A DNA stretch of 64,000 nt from Paenibacillus mangrovi (GTDB taxonomy: Bacteria; Bacillota; Bacilli; Paenibacillales; Paenibacillaceae): the NCBI RefSeq assembly GCF_022898935.1, contig NZ_JALIRP010000010.1:62001-126000 (forward strand), read 5' to 3'. The position numbers and the translations under genes were made by a program. Positions 27,181 through 35,381 of the stretch are shown here, piece by piece. Below the pieces are notes generated by a model. It saw nothing but the letters and a program-made list of their open reading frames with translations. It was not told the origin of the DNA and ran no database searches. Position 1 is the stretch's first letter; each line of letters begins with the position of its first letter.

Positions 27181-27213
27181 GCAGTTATAATCGCTAACTG
27201 CGGGTATAACTGC
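27181..27213 (+). promoter_or_regulatory. Competing hairpins in the leader of the small LSm-like gene
   Basis: GCAGTTATA (27181-27189) can pair with TATAACTGC (27205-27213). Its first seven bases can instead pair with TAACTGC (27195-27201). The two stems exclude each other. They lie about 60 bp before the ribosome site of the gene at 27272. A role as an attenuator or sensor is inference. Confidence 0.4.
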
Positions 27214-27271
27214 CGTTTCCTTTTGTCCAAAGTATTCATATGATGCTTTGTGTCAAGAAAGGGGTGATGAG

Positions 27272-27520
27272 ATGGAAATATATCACAACTGTATGCGATG
27301 CATGAACCGTAGAGTCCGCGTTTTGACAAGAGACGGAAGAATTCATGAAGGAACAATCGTAAGAGTGGATCGTGATAACGTGTACTTGGATACAGATCGA
27401 AGAGACGGACCTGTAACAATCTCCGCTTATGGACCCTATGGGTACGGGTACGGATTCAGGGGTCGCAACACCATTTTAACATTAAGCCTATTCACGCTGC
27501 TCGCGATTGCTTTAATCTGA
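27272..27520 (+). CDS. Small protein: LSm-like N-terminus plus one membrane helix
   Basis: 82 residues, ATG 27272 behind AAAGGGGTGATGAG; a TTG 24 bp upstream is not supported. Residues about 12-42 (RVRVLTRDGRIHEGTIVRVDRDNVYLDT) look like the strand pattern of an Sm/LSm barrel half. A Gly/Tyr-rich linker follows, then a hydrophobic segment (about 66-82) long enough for one membrane helix. Cys8 and Cys11 form a CxxC-like pair in NCMRCMN. Its own terminator follows. The function is unknown; a membrane-attached nucleic-acid-binding or spore-associated protein are guesses only. Confidence 0.72.
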   Translation: MEIYHNCMRCMNRRVRVLTRDGRIHEGTIVRVDRDNVYLDTDRRDGPVTISAYGPYGYGYGFRGRNTILTLSLFTLLAIALI

Positions 27521-27527
27521 TATCTTG

Positions 27528-27554
27528 AATCTCCTCGCCATGGGGAGATTTTTT
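27528..27554 (+). terminator. Terminator of the small LSm-like gene
   Basis: AATCTCC / GGAGATT stem followed by TTTTTT, 8 bp after the stop codon. Confidence 0.85.
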
Positions 27555-27586
27555 CACTCCAAATCCATATCTTAAGCATCTGATTA

Positions 27587-27617
27587 CAAAAAACGGCAAC
27601 CCAACTGGGCTGCCGTT
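27587..27617 (-). terminator. Terminator of the second CUT1 operon
   Basis: AACGGCAgCCCA / TGGGtTGCCGTT stem followed by TTTTTTG on the minus strand, 18 bp past the dehydrogenase stop. Confidence 0.85.
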
Positions 27618-27634
27618 CTTCAATAGATTTATGA

Positions 27635-28597
27635 TTAAATAAGAGATACTGCCTGACCTGTTTTGGCGGATTCATTGGCGGCGAGCGTTACCTCTAGCGT
27701 CCTGAGCGCCTCGCAGTAAGGAGCCAGGATCAAGCTGCGGTCTCCGGTTTCTACTGCACGGATGAAGGCGTCATCCTGCGCCTGATAGAAATCGCCCTTG
27801 CCACGAAGGATCGTCGTCTGCTCGGGCTCCATTATGGTCAAATCCTGGCCTTCGAGGGTCAGCCTGAAATTGCGTCCCATCACTTCCAGCGACGCCCGGC
27901 CATCCGGCTGTGGAAAGAATCCGGTATCGATATGTCCGATAGCCCCGGAATCAAATACCAGGTTGACAGAAGCCGCATCCGGTGTTGTTATGCCAGGCAC
28001 ATCACGGCTTAACAGAAGCGCCATGTCTGCGGATACTTTACGTACATCTCCCGCCAGATATATCATCATATCCAGATTATGCGTCGTCTGCTCAACTAGC
28101 TGTCCGCCGGACTTGGCATGATCCACCCACCAGACATTCGGCGGAAGCCCTCCGAAGCGGTACGCTCGGATCATGGCAATCTCTTTACCTTCAAGATAAC
28201 GTTTGGCCCGCTGTACGGACTCCATATATCGCAAGCAGTATCCCGAGCCTGTAATAATCCCCGATTGTTCAAGTACTTTTGCTTTCCTGCGAACCACATC
28301 CATATTTAGCCCAAGCGGCTTTTCGACCAGGAGATGTATCCCCCGCTCCGCGGCCTTTTCTTCCATGTCGCCATGGGCAAAAGGCGGGACGCAGAGAAAC
28401 AGTGCATCCAGCTGCTCCTGATCCAACATGTCGTCATAATTAGTGTAGGCTGTTCCCCCATACCGCTGAGCAGCCAGCTCCGCAGCGCCTGGTGCAACAT
28501 CACAGATAGCCGTAAGCTCAGCATGTTCATGATGATGAATATGCTTCATGTGCTCAGCTGCAATAATGCCAGCTCCCACAACTCCGATTCTAATCAC
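27635..28597 (-). CDS. Gfo/Idh/MocA-family oxidoreductase
   Basis: I choose GTG 28597 (behind AAAGGGG, 8 bp), giving IRIGVVGAGIIAAEH as the natural N-terminal Rossmann motif; a longer frame would overlap the epimerase gene. 320 residues. EKPLG is the family signature for the NAD(P)-binding half, and the C-terminal half has the substrate motif region HNLDMMIYLAG. Likely an NAD-dependent sugar or inositol dehydrogenase in a catabolic operon with the TIM-barrel epimerase and the ABC importer. Confidence 0.9.
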   Translation of the reverse strand: MIRIGVVGAGIIAAEHMKHIHHHEHAELTAICDVAPGAAELAAQRYGGTAYTNYDDMLDQEQLDALFLCVPPFAHGDMEEKAAERGIHLLVEKPLGLNMDVVRRKAKVLEQSGIITGSGYCLRYMESVQRAKRYLEGKEIAMIRAYRFGGLPPNVWWVDHAKSGGQLVEQTTHNLDMMIYLAGDVRKVSADMALLLSRDVPGITTPDAASVNLVFDSGAIGHIDTGFFPQPDGRASLEVMGRNFRLTLEGQDLTIMEPEQTTILRGKGDFYQAQDDAFIRAVETGDRSLILAPYCEALRTLEVTLAANESAKTGQAVSLI

Positions 28598-28622
28598 TGC
28601 TAAGTCCCCTTTCGTTTCTCTT

Positions 28623-29453
28623 CTAGTGCGGATTTTTGCCCATAATAACATCCAGATGTCGGGATGTATCAAAGATCAACTGATCTGGGAAGGTGGCATA
28701 AGGCTCGAGCTCTGCGGTCAAGCTATCGCGATATTGGATATCGCTTAAGGCCAAACGGACATTCAACCAATCCACGTCTCCGGACAAGAGCGGTACAAAA
28801 CCATGGTAATTGCCGACCTGCGTCCGGAAATCCTTCACGTGAATCTTGCGTATGCGGTCTCCGAGTGTACGGATCCAGTGCTCCGGTCTGCCGAAAGCCA
28901 AGGTGTTGCCTACATCAAAATAAGCACCGACATGGCTGGATTCAAACTGATCGATATATCGTGCCATTTCGAGCGGACTCCACAGGAATTTGTTCCATAC
29001 ATTTTCAATGGCAATGCTCACGGAGCTGCCATCAATATCATCGATGAGCGGCTGCAAAGCCATCCGTGAACGTTCCCACACGTCCTCATAGGTTACATCC
29101 GCTTCGATTCTTCCCGGGACGACAAGAATCGTATCTACCTCGAGCTCCAGTGCCAGCTCGATTTGCTTGCGGATGGACTCCACTCCGAGGCTTCGAATCT
29201 CTTTGTCCGGAGAACTCAAGGGATAGAGGCCTAGCATCTCGGTGGACAGGCTGCTGATGGACAGCCCGTAGCTGCGGACAAGTCGCCCTATTGCTTTGGC
29301 TTCTTCAGGCGTCGTGTCCATCGTTAATCCAACACCGCCTGAAGCATATAAATTCAGCTCAATGGTCTCAAACCCTGCCGCCGAGCTTGCTCGGAGCACC
29401 TTGCCCATAGGAGTTCCAGCCGGAAAGCACCATTGGTTGATTCCCTTTTTCAT
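28623..29453 (-). CDS. Sugar phosphate isomerase/epimerase (AP endonuclease 2-type TIM barrel)
   Basis: ATG 29453 is 6 bp from AAAGGAGG; an ATG 6 bp upstream abuts the ribosome site. 276 residues. The motifs GFETIELNLYA, VPGRIEADVT, IENVWNKF, GAYFDVGNTLAFG and KIHVKDF carry the Glu, Asp and His metal ligands of the IolE/IolI/xylose isomerase-like family. It probably converts the imported sugar or its keto form before or after the adjacent dehydrogenase. Confidence 0.9.
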   Translation of the reverse strand: MKKGINQWCFPAGTPMGKVLRASSAAGFETIELNLYASGGVGLTMDTTPEEAKAIGRLVRSYGLSISSLSTEMLGLYPLSSPDKEIRSLGVESIRKQIELALELEVDTILVVPGRIEADVTYEDVWERSRMALQPLIDDIDGSSVSIAIENVWNKFLWSPLEMARYIDQFESSHVGAYFDVGNTLAFGRPEHWIRTLGDRIRKIHVKDFRTQVGNYHGFVPLLSGDVDWLNVRLALSDIQYRDSLTAELEPYATFPDQLIFDTSRHLDVIMGKNPH

Positions 29454-29499
29454 ATTCATCCTCCTTTATTCATCTCTAATGATTCATATGAAATGGATG

Positions 29500-29527
29500 A
29501 GTGCAAAGCCCGCGAGGGTTTTGCACT
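29500..29527 (-). other. Intercistronic hairpin after the second binding-protein gene
   Basis: AGTGCAAAaCCC / GGGcTTTGCACT, a 12-bp stem with a 4-nt loop and no T-run. It lies just after the binding protein stop (29535). Probably a 3' stabiliser or processing site rather than a full terminator. Confidence 0.7.
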
Positions 29528-29534
29528 CTACGTA

Positions 29535-30914
29535 TTACTTTAAGTTCGCAGTCCATTTTTCCGCGCGCTGCTGCAGATCGTCCAGGAACTTCTGGATATC
29601 CGGAGCGTTGCCAGTTGCCGCCTTACTGATAAATCCGTTCACCGCTGGTACAATGTCGCTCATATAGAACGGGTTGGCTTCATCCATCAGCTCCGAATGG
29701 CCTACTTCCGCAATTTCAAGCGCTTTTTTGACATATTTGTCTTCAGGGAGCACGAAATCAGCCTTTTTCAACGTCGGTGTCTGTGCAAAGTTCTCATACA
29801 TATATTTTTGTGTCATCGGGCTCGTCAAGAACTTCAGCACTTCCCAGGAGGCTTTGACGTCCTTGGCATTTTTGGCCATGATGAACGGATCAACCGCTAC
29901 CCAGCCTTCACCCTTCGGGCCCATATTCAATACCGGCTCAAATCGGTCAAGGAGATCTTTGTTTTTCTTGCTCTGATATTCGTTCATCGTTGAACCTCCT
30001 GAGGAATCAAGCGCAATGGCTATATTGTTTTTTTCGAGGCCAAAGTTTTCCGCGCCCTGGGCGTTTACAAAACCTGCTGGCGGCAGTTTGGCTGCTTCCT
30101 TCAGCCATTCCATGACCTTTACCATTTCTGGCGTGTTCAAATGCCACTTGATGCTTTTTACATCTTTCAGGCTTCCCTCTGCTCCCTTCGCGCCAAATGC
30201 CAGCGTCAAAGCAACGAAGGTTGATCCGTTCAGAGAGTTTCCGCTCCAGAAAAGGCCGTAATTGTCCTCGCCAGTTTTCGGATTTTTACCCGACATTTTT
30301 TTGGCCTTTTCGAGAATCTCTGCCGGATCAGCTTTAGCGGTTAATGGTTCAACTCCCCAGTCTTCAAAAAGCTTCTTGTCATAGATCGTCATTCTGCGGC
30401 CGAGAGCTACCGGAATGCCAAACTGCTTGCTGCCGTCCGGTGATTTGGTGCTGTAGGAATTGTTCATGATGCCGGCCAGATAGATACTTGGATCAAAGCT
30501 CTTATCTTCCTTGATAAGATCATCCAGATCACGAAGCAGGCCTTCCTGATACCACTGAGAAGCAAAGGCTCCGCCTGTGTACAGTACATCCGCATCACCT
30601 GAGAGCAGCATGGCGGATTGCTTGGCTTTGACGTTCTCCCATGGGATTTGGTACAGCTCCAGCTTGATATTCGGATACATTTTATTAAAGGTTTGATCCA
30701 GGTACTCGTTCAGTCCTATCGTCGGATTGCCTGTCTGTGTATTAATACCGTTATCGAGCTGCCAGCCAGCTAAAGCAACCCTAACTGTCCCTTTCATATC
30801 GGAAACCTTTTTAATTTCCACTCCACCCGTCACATCCGTATCCGAGCCGCCCGAACAAGCCGCAAGAGACATGACGAGCACACAGGACATGACCAGTAAT
30901 AATAGCTTTTTCAT
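29535..30914 (-). CDS. Sugar ABC transporter solute-binding lipoprotein (second CUT1 system)
   Basis: 459 residues, ATG 30914 behind AAGGAGG. A signal of about 19 residues ends in lipobox SLAAC-SGG. Family-1 extracellular binding protein with WYQEGLLRDL and SWEVLKFLTS-type motifs. The ligand is unknown; the epimerase and dehydrogenase downstream point to a monosaccharide, uronate or cyclitol. Confidence 0.92.
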   Translation of the reverse strand: MKKLLLLVMSCVLVMSLAACSGGSDTDVTGGVEIKKVSDMKGTVRVALAGWQLDNGINTQTGNPTIGLNEYLDQTFNKMYPNIKLELYQIPWENVKAKQSAMLLSGDADVLYTGGAFASQWYQEGLLRDLDDLIKEDKSFDPSIYLAGIMNNSYSTKSPDGSKQFGIPVALGRRMTIYDKKLFEDWGVEPLTAKADPAEILEKAKKMSGKNPKTGEDNYGLFWSGNSLNGSTFVALTLAFGAKGAEGSLKDVKSIKWHLNTPEMVKVMEWLKEAAKLPPAGFVNAQGAENFGLEKNNIAIALDSSGGSTMNEYQSKKNKDLLDRFEPVLNMGPKGEGWVAVDPFIMAKNAKDVKASWEVLKFLTSPMTQKYMYENFAQTPTLKKADFVLPEDKYVKKALEIAEVGHSELMDEANPFYMSDIVPAVNGFISKAATGNAPDIQKFLDDLQQRAEKWTANLK

Positions 30915-30996
30915 GAATCCGTTCCTCCTTTTTCATCAAACTTGGGTTACGGTACCTTTGAAGTCTGTCATTCGGCTGATTCATGGCGTAACGCTG

Positions 30997-31863
30997 CTAC
31001 TGCTTGATGCCCGATAAAGCAATACTTTCGATAATATAACGCTGTAGAAACATATATACGACGACGACCGGAATCAGGCTTACAGTCGTAGCAGCCATAA
31101 TAATGGAAGGCTGTTTGTCAATCCCATTGTTGTAGGTGAACATGGCCAAACCGATCTGGATGGTATACTTGGTTGCTTTTTTAAGAATAAGCAGCGGCCA
31201 CAGCATATCATTCCACACGCCCAGAAACAGCAGGATCACCATCGTGGCGATGATCGGTGTGGACAGCGGCAGGTATACTCTGCTGAACACGGACACTTCC
31301 TTGGCTCCATCCAAAATAGCTGCCTCCCGCAGCGTCGTGGGGAGCTGGTCGAAAAAAGCTTTTGCCAGAAAAGTCCCGAAAGCGTAATTAAGAGCAGGAA
31401 GATAAAATGCCAAATAGTTGTCAACAAGTCCCAGCTTGCTGAACAGCAGATATTGGGGAATCATGGTCATTTCAAATGGAATCATCATCGTGCTCAGGGC
31501 GAGCAGCAGCACAATATTCGCACCCTTGAACCGCAGCTTTGATAACGCGTAACCCGAAAGCAGCGCCGATAAGGAACTGATGATGATGACGCCTGCACTG
31601 ACCACGATCGAATTCGTAATATAGCGGAACATTTTGATGCTGGTAAATGCCGCTTCGAAGGTTTTGATAGAGGGTTCTTCCGGCCAGAACCTGGGCGGGA
31701 AATTAATATGAAGCCGGGCAGCCCAGTCGAAGCTCGTAGCTAGCATCCATAGAAAAGGAACGATCATAACGAACGATCCCACCAAAAGCACGATGGTCAG
31801 AATCCATTGATTCAGGGATATCTTCTTGCGCCTTTGCGAAAGCTTGGCGTCCACGGTGTTCAT
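30997..31863 (-). CDS. CUT1 sugar ABC transporter permease (MalG type)
   Basis: 288 residues, ATG 31863 behind TAGGAGG. Six membrane helices, EAA loop EAAILDGAKEVSVFSRVYLPLS. Pairs with the permease encoded just upstream (31920-32870). No ATPase gene in the operon. Confidence 0.93.
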   Translation of the reverse strand: MNTVDAKLSQRRKKISLNQWILTIVLLVGSFVMIVPFLWMLATSFDWAARLHINFPPRFWPEEPSIKTFEAAFTSIKMFRYITNSIVVSAGVIIISSLSALLSGYALSKLRFKGANIVLLLALSTMMIPFEMTMIPQYLLFSKLGLVDNYLAFYLPALNYAFGTFLAKAFFDQLPTTLREAAILDGAKEVSVFSRVYLPLSTPIIATMVILLFLGVWNDMLWPLLILKKATKYTIQIGLAMFTYNNGIDKQPSIIMAATTVSLIPVVVVYMFLQRYIIESIALSGIKQ

Positions 31864-31919
31864 CCTACTGACCTCCTAACTCAGATTGGATCTGCTTAAG
31901 CCGCCTATGCCGTACGGGA

Positions 31920-32870
31920 TTAATCAAAGCTGTCCTTGCGCCGGTTTAGCAGCATCAGGAATGCGGTTAGTACAAAAATTATGATGAAGAGCAGATAAGA
32001 GGCTGCCGTCGCCATCCCCATCTGTGAAGCCAGGAAGGCGTTGCGGTAAATATAGAGCACCACGGTCATCAGGCTTCCGCCCGGATTTCCCGCCGTTCCT
32101 CCGATGAGCCACACGTCGGTAAACCGCTTCATGCCGCCGATCGTACCCATAATGAGCATGAAGACAAATATCGGCCTCAGATATGGAATCGTAATATACA
32201 GCCATTTGCGGTATGTCCCTGCTCCGTCTACCTCGGCTGCTTCGTAAAGATCACGCGGAACGCTTTGCAGCCCGGCCAAAAAAATAATCGTATTGTAACC
32301 TAGCGCTCCCCACAAGCTCATCAGGACGATACTGTATCTGGAAACCTGCGGGTTGGTGAACCAGCCTACAGGCTCAATGCCGAACAGTCCGATGACAAAA
32401 TTGAGCAGTCCTTCCTTGGAAGGAAAAAACAAAAATGAGAACAGCAGTGTTGTCGCAACACCTGACACGACATTTGGCAGAAAGAAGACGGCCTTGAAAA
32501 AGTTTTTCCCCATGCTCCATTTTAGGTTGTTGATCAGGCTCGCCAAGACAAAAGATAAAACGATTCCAAGCAGCACAGACCATATCCCGATAAAAAACGT
32601 ATTCGTAAGCGCTTGCCAAAATAACGAATCCGAGAGCACATAATCATAATTGCTGAACCCCACCCATTTTCCACCGACGGAGAGTCCCGTGGTTTGATGA
32701 AAGCTCATGATCAGTGCAGCGATCATCGGGTAAATGGCAAATGCCAGCACCCCAATGATCAGAGGCGCACTAAACAGGTACCCCATCCAGTCGTTTTGGG
32801 TGAATCGCTTCTTCCGCTTGGCCTTTTTCTCTAGAAATGTATCCGTTTTCATTTTTTCGTTGAATGACAC
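31920..32870 (-). CDS. CUT1 sugar ABC transporter permease (MalF type)
   Basis: The frame is open to 32987, but AAGGAGG lies exactly 8 bp before GTG 32870, so I start there (316 residues). A basic N-terminal tail (EKKAKRKKRFTQNDW) precedes six membrane helices. The EAA loop is EAAEVDGAGTYRKWLYITIPYLRP. First gene of the operon permease-permease-binding protein-epimerase-dehydrogenase. Confidence 0.9.
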   Translation of the reverse strand: MSFNEKMKTDTFLEKKAKRKKRFTQNDWMGYLFSAPLIIGVLAFAIYPMIAALIMSFHQTTGLSVGGKWVGFSNYDYVLSDSLFWQALTNTFFIGIWSVLLGIVLSFVLASLINNLKWSMGKNFFKAVFFLPNVVSGVATTLLFSFLFFPSKEGLLNFVIGLFGIEPVGWFTNPQVSRYSIVLMSLWGALGYNTIIFLAGLQSVPRDLYEAAEVDGAGTYRKWLYITIPYLRPIFVFMLIMGTIGGMKRFTDVWLIGGTAGNPGGSLMTVVLYIYRNAFLASQMGMATAASYLLFIIIFVLTAFLMLLNRRKDSFD

Positions 32871-33044
32871 TCCGGTTTCCTCCTTCCGGGTAGCTGCGAC
32901 GTATTCAGAAGATAACATCAGGAACTGTGAAGCTTTTGATAAATATGTATGTGTACCTGGTTTGATTATGTCCTCTTTTTTATCCACCTGCTCCCTGAGA
33001 ATAGTTATGTAAAGCGTATTTTCGGGATATCTTCTTGTAATCTA

Positions 33045-33070
33045 AAAGAAAAAGAGAGCCTAATGGCTCC
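33045..33070 (-). terminator. Terminator behind the holin-like ORF
   Basis: GAGCC-ATTA-GGCTC followed by TCTTTTTC on the minus strand, 19 bp past the small ORF stop. Short but well placed. Confidence 0.6.
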
Positions 33071-33088
33071 CCCTTCATGGCTATTGCC

Positions 33089-33175
33089 TTACTGATTTGG
33101 TTTATCGTGGTTTACTGCAAGCGTGATGATCATAACGACAAGTGTTAACAATGCGATCAGCTGATCAATAGTCAA
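33089..33175 (-). CDS. Putative holin-like (type I) toxin, 28 residues
   Basis: A TTG start at 33175 lies 8 bp from GGGGAGG; stop TAA at 33089. The peptide is TIDQLIALLTLVVMIITLAVNHDKPNQ after the start residue: a short polar head, one hydrophobic helix with the IALLTLVVMII pattern, and a polar tail. This matches the layout of the small holin-like toxins (TxpA/Hol_Tox-type) common in Bacillales. A terminator follows directly. No antisense antitoxin RNA could be identified with confidence. A non-toxic small membrane protein is the alternative. Confidence 0.55.
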   Translation of the reverse strand: MTIDQLIALLTLVVMIITLAVNHDKPNQ

Positions 33176-33284
33176 CCCGTCCGCCTCCCCTACACTCCAG
33201 GATAGCTCTTACGGACGGCTTCTTGCTCCCATGATTGGCCGAATTTCGTTTCCCCACTCTATAACTATTCGAGCCAGCAAGTCT

Positions 33285-34787
33285 TTATTCCTCTTTCTCC
33301 CCCAAAAATGCTTTTACCTTGTCGATGTATGCCCCAAGGTCGCTGTATGAATGATACAGCCTGTTGGTAACAACTGACGTATCCCCGAAGAAAAACCGTT
33401 CGTATAAGGTTTGACGGCCGCCAAAGCTGCTGGAACTCAGATCCCATGCGAGCCTGAACAGAGCTGTTTTCGCGGTTGCGCTCACCTCGCTGCCCCGAAG
33501 GTATTTATCCAGATCGGGCTTTATTCTACTAGCAAAGTCATGCTCTGACGGAATCATAATAACGCCGCTTGAGCCTAGGATTTGAATCATCTCCATCATT
33601 CGAGGATATACCTTCGGAAAAATCACATTAGCCGTCCACAGAGGTCTGCGGTCCGGAAGCATACTCCCGAAACGGTCGAGAGTCGCACCAGCCTCGGAAG
33701 CAAGCAGAAGGGATTTCAAAGTCTCCAGGTGAACGATCACCTCGGAAACCTTGTCAATGGTTGCAGGCAGGGAGGACCGGTCCAGCGTTTCCGCCATATA
33801 AAGAATAACACCCAGCGTAAACTCCGTTTTCGCAATATATCTGCACAGCACCTGATGAGCACAATGAACATGAAAGCCGCTTTCCGAGAAAAGACGAATG
33901 GACAATCGGTCGTTTCCCAGAATAAACACGCGGTCCCAAGGTACCAGAACATTCTCGAAAAGAACCAGCGTATCCATTTCTTCAAAACGCGAACTCAGCG
34001 GGTAATCAAATACGGAGTCTCCGGCAACCAGGCTTTCGCGGCAAATCCATCGGATCCCCGGAAGATTGGTGGGAACAGCAAAAGCAAAGGTTCTCGGATT
34101 ATCTTCTTCTGGAATAAAGGCTGATGCCGGAGGATATACAAGAATTTCATCGGTTGTCACGCCCTGTGTTGCCAATAAAAACGCACCGTCGACAATGATC
34201 CCATCCTCGTTTTCCTCAACGATCCGGGCCGCGCAGCTTTGGATGCTTCCATCTTCAAGGAGCTCATCATACCGGCTTGCATGCGGCTGAATAAATGCAT
34301 GAGACAGCGATATATCATTCTCCCGGCAAAATTCGTAGTACTTCCGCATGTTATCCGCAAACTGAGGTTCTTTCTCACCCAGCAGATCCGCTGCCGCATA
34401 AAAAGCCATCAGTCCGGTGTTCATGTAATCTGGTGACCTTCCTAACAATCCATGATGTTTTTCGCCCCAGAGCATCATCATCTGCCTGCGCTTCTTCAGG
34501 TCTTCCTTGGTTTTGGGCTGTAAAAAAGATAATCCTACCGGATCACCAGTCGTTGGTGACGCGTAGGTCATACGTTCTTTGTAGTCAGGATGAATCTGCA
34601 TATCGTACAGCTGCGCCTGCGTAGACATCAGTCCACGAAAAGCAGAATGATCCGAGAGCCTCCCATCGATTTGTTCTCCACGAAACCAAACGCTGGGTTT
34701 GGCAAGGTTGATTCGGTCTACGAACTGCTTTCCGTTTTTTGCCGGCACAGGCGAGGCCCCCTTTGATTGAATAGTTATCTTCATCAT
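33285..34787 (-). CDS. 4-hydroxyphenylacetate 3-hydroxylase-family flavin monooxygenase (HpaB/YoaI-like)
   Basis: 500 residues. It matches the HpaB family over its length: SLSHAFIQPHASR, GAFLLATQGVTTDEILVYP, VPWDRVFI, GSSGVIMIPSE and RLAWDLSSSSFGGRQTLYERFFFGD. The family uses FADH2 from a separate reductase to ortho-hydroxylate phenols or chlorophenols. No reductase (HpaC) is in the window, so reduced flavin must come from elsewhere. No clear ribosome site precedes the start. Monocistronic. Confidence 0.88.
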   Translation of the reverse strand: MMKITIQSKGASPVPAKNGKQFVDRINLAKPSVWFRGEQIDGRLSDHSAFRGLMSTQAQLYDMQIHPDYKERMTYASPTTGDPVGLSFLQPKTKEDLKKRRQMMMLWGEKHHGLLGRSPDYMNTGLMAFYAAADLLGEKEPQFADNMRKYYEFCRENDISLSHAFIQPHASRYDELLEDGSIQSCAARIVEENEDGIIVDGAFLLATQGVTTDEILVYPPASAFIPEEDNPRTFAFAVPTNLPGIRWICRESLVAGDSVFDYPLSSRFEEMDTLVLFENVLVPWDRVFILGNDRLSIRLFSESGFHVHCAHQVLCRYIAKTEFTLGVILYMAETLDRSSLPATIDKVSEVIVHLETLKSLLLASEAGATLDRFGSMLPDRRPLWTANVIFPKVYPRMMEMIQILGSSGVIMIPSEHDFASRIKPDLDKYLRGSEVSATAKTALFRLAWDLSSSSFGGRQTLYERFFFGDTSVVTNRLYHSYSDLGAYIDKVKAFLGEKEE

Positions 34788-34833
34788 ATTCAGGCTGATG
34801 AGGATGAGTAAGGGCCAGATGACTAAATTGATG

Positions 34834-35244
34834 CTACACTCTCTCCGCGCTTAATTTTTCCTCTGTCGACAAAAAGGCTTGTACTTCATATACAAAAGCT
34901 CCGTTATCTGCTACCTTCAACTGAAGAAACCCTTTTCGTCTCATCTCCTCAAGCGTCTCTCCTGACTGTTCCATATTTAATGGCGTATTTAAAGCTACGT
35001 CTGCTGCCGTCAGCAGATTTTGCTGCTCCGCCGCTAGTCTCAGGATCTCTTTTTCCATGTGATCATAAGCTTTTTTGCGATAACTCAGGTCGAGCATGAT
35101 CCCATACCCGATGGGTAATACTGCGAATAGTAATAAACCGAAGAAGTCCCACATGCCATACTTGAACGCTCCGATACCGTATAGCAGGATGCTGAGCACG
35201 CCAAAGCCGATTAATATTTTGGAAATCATCCGTCTGCTTTCCAC
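34834..35244 (-). CDS. Hypothetical membrane protein with two helices and a winged-helix-like tail
   Basis: GTG 35244 is 7 bp from GGGGAG; 136 residues. Two membrane helices (about 8-28 and 33-52) are followed by a cytoplasmic helical segment (KAYDHMEKEILRLAAEQQNLLTAADVALNTPLNMEQSGETLEEMRRKGFLQLKV) that resembles a winged helix. A role in regulation is possible but unproven. Not a family I can name. Confidence 0.7.
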   Translation of the reverse strand: MESRRMISKILIGFGVLSILLYGIGAFKYGMWDFFGLLLFAVLPIGYGIMLDLSYRKKAYDHMEKEILRLAAEQQNLLTAADVALNTPLNMEQSGETLEEMRRKGFLQLKVADNGAFVYEVQAFLSTEEKLSAERV

Positions 35245-35381
35245 TTCGTCACTCCCCTTTCGCACGTTGCTTCTTTCATCTTACATCTTTACGCATAATC
35301 AGGACAAGAAAGTGCATTGTTGCCGCCAAATGTTGTACAATATAAGCTAGTCGAAAAATAGTACAGAAGGATGGATCGTAC

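Noticed and set aside
32871..32987. 39-residue N-terminal extension of the MalF-type permease
   Set aside because: AAGGAGG lies inside it at the right distance for GTG 32870, so the extension is probably untranslated leader.
33006..33024. cre-like sequence (TGTAAAGCGTATTTT) before the second CUT1 operon
   Set aside because: It needs a one-base deletion to match the cre consensus and lies beyond the likely promoter; too weak to call.
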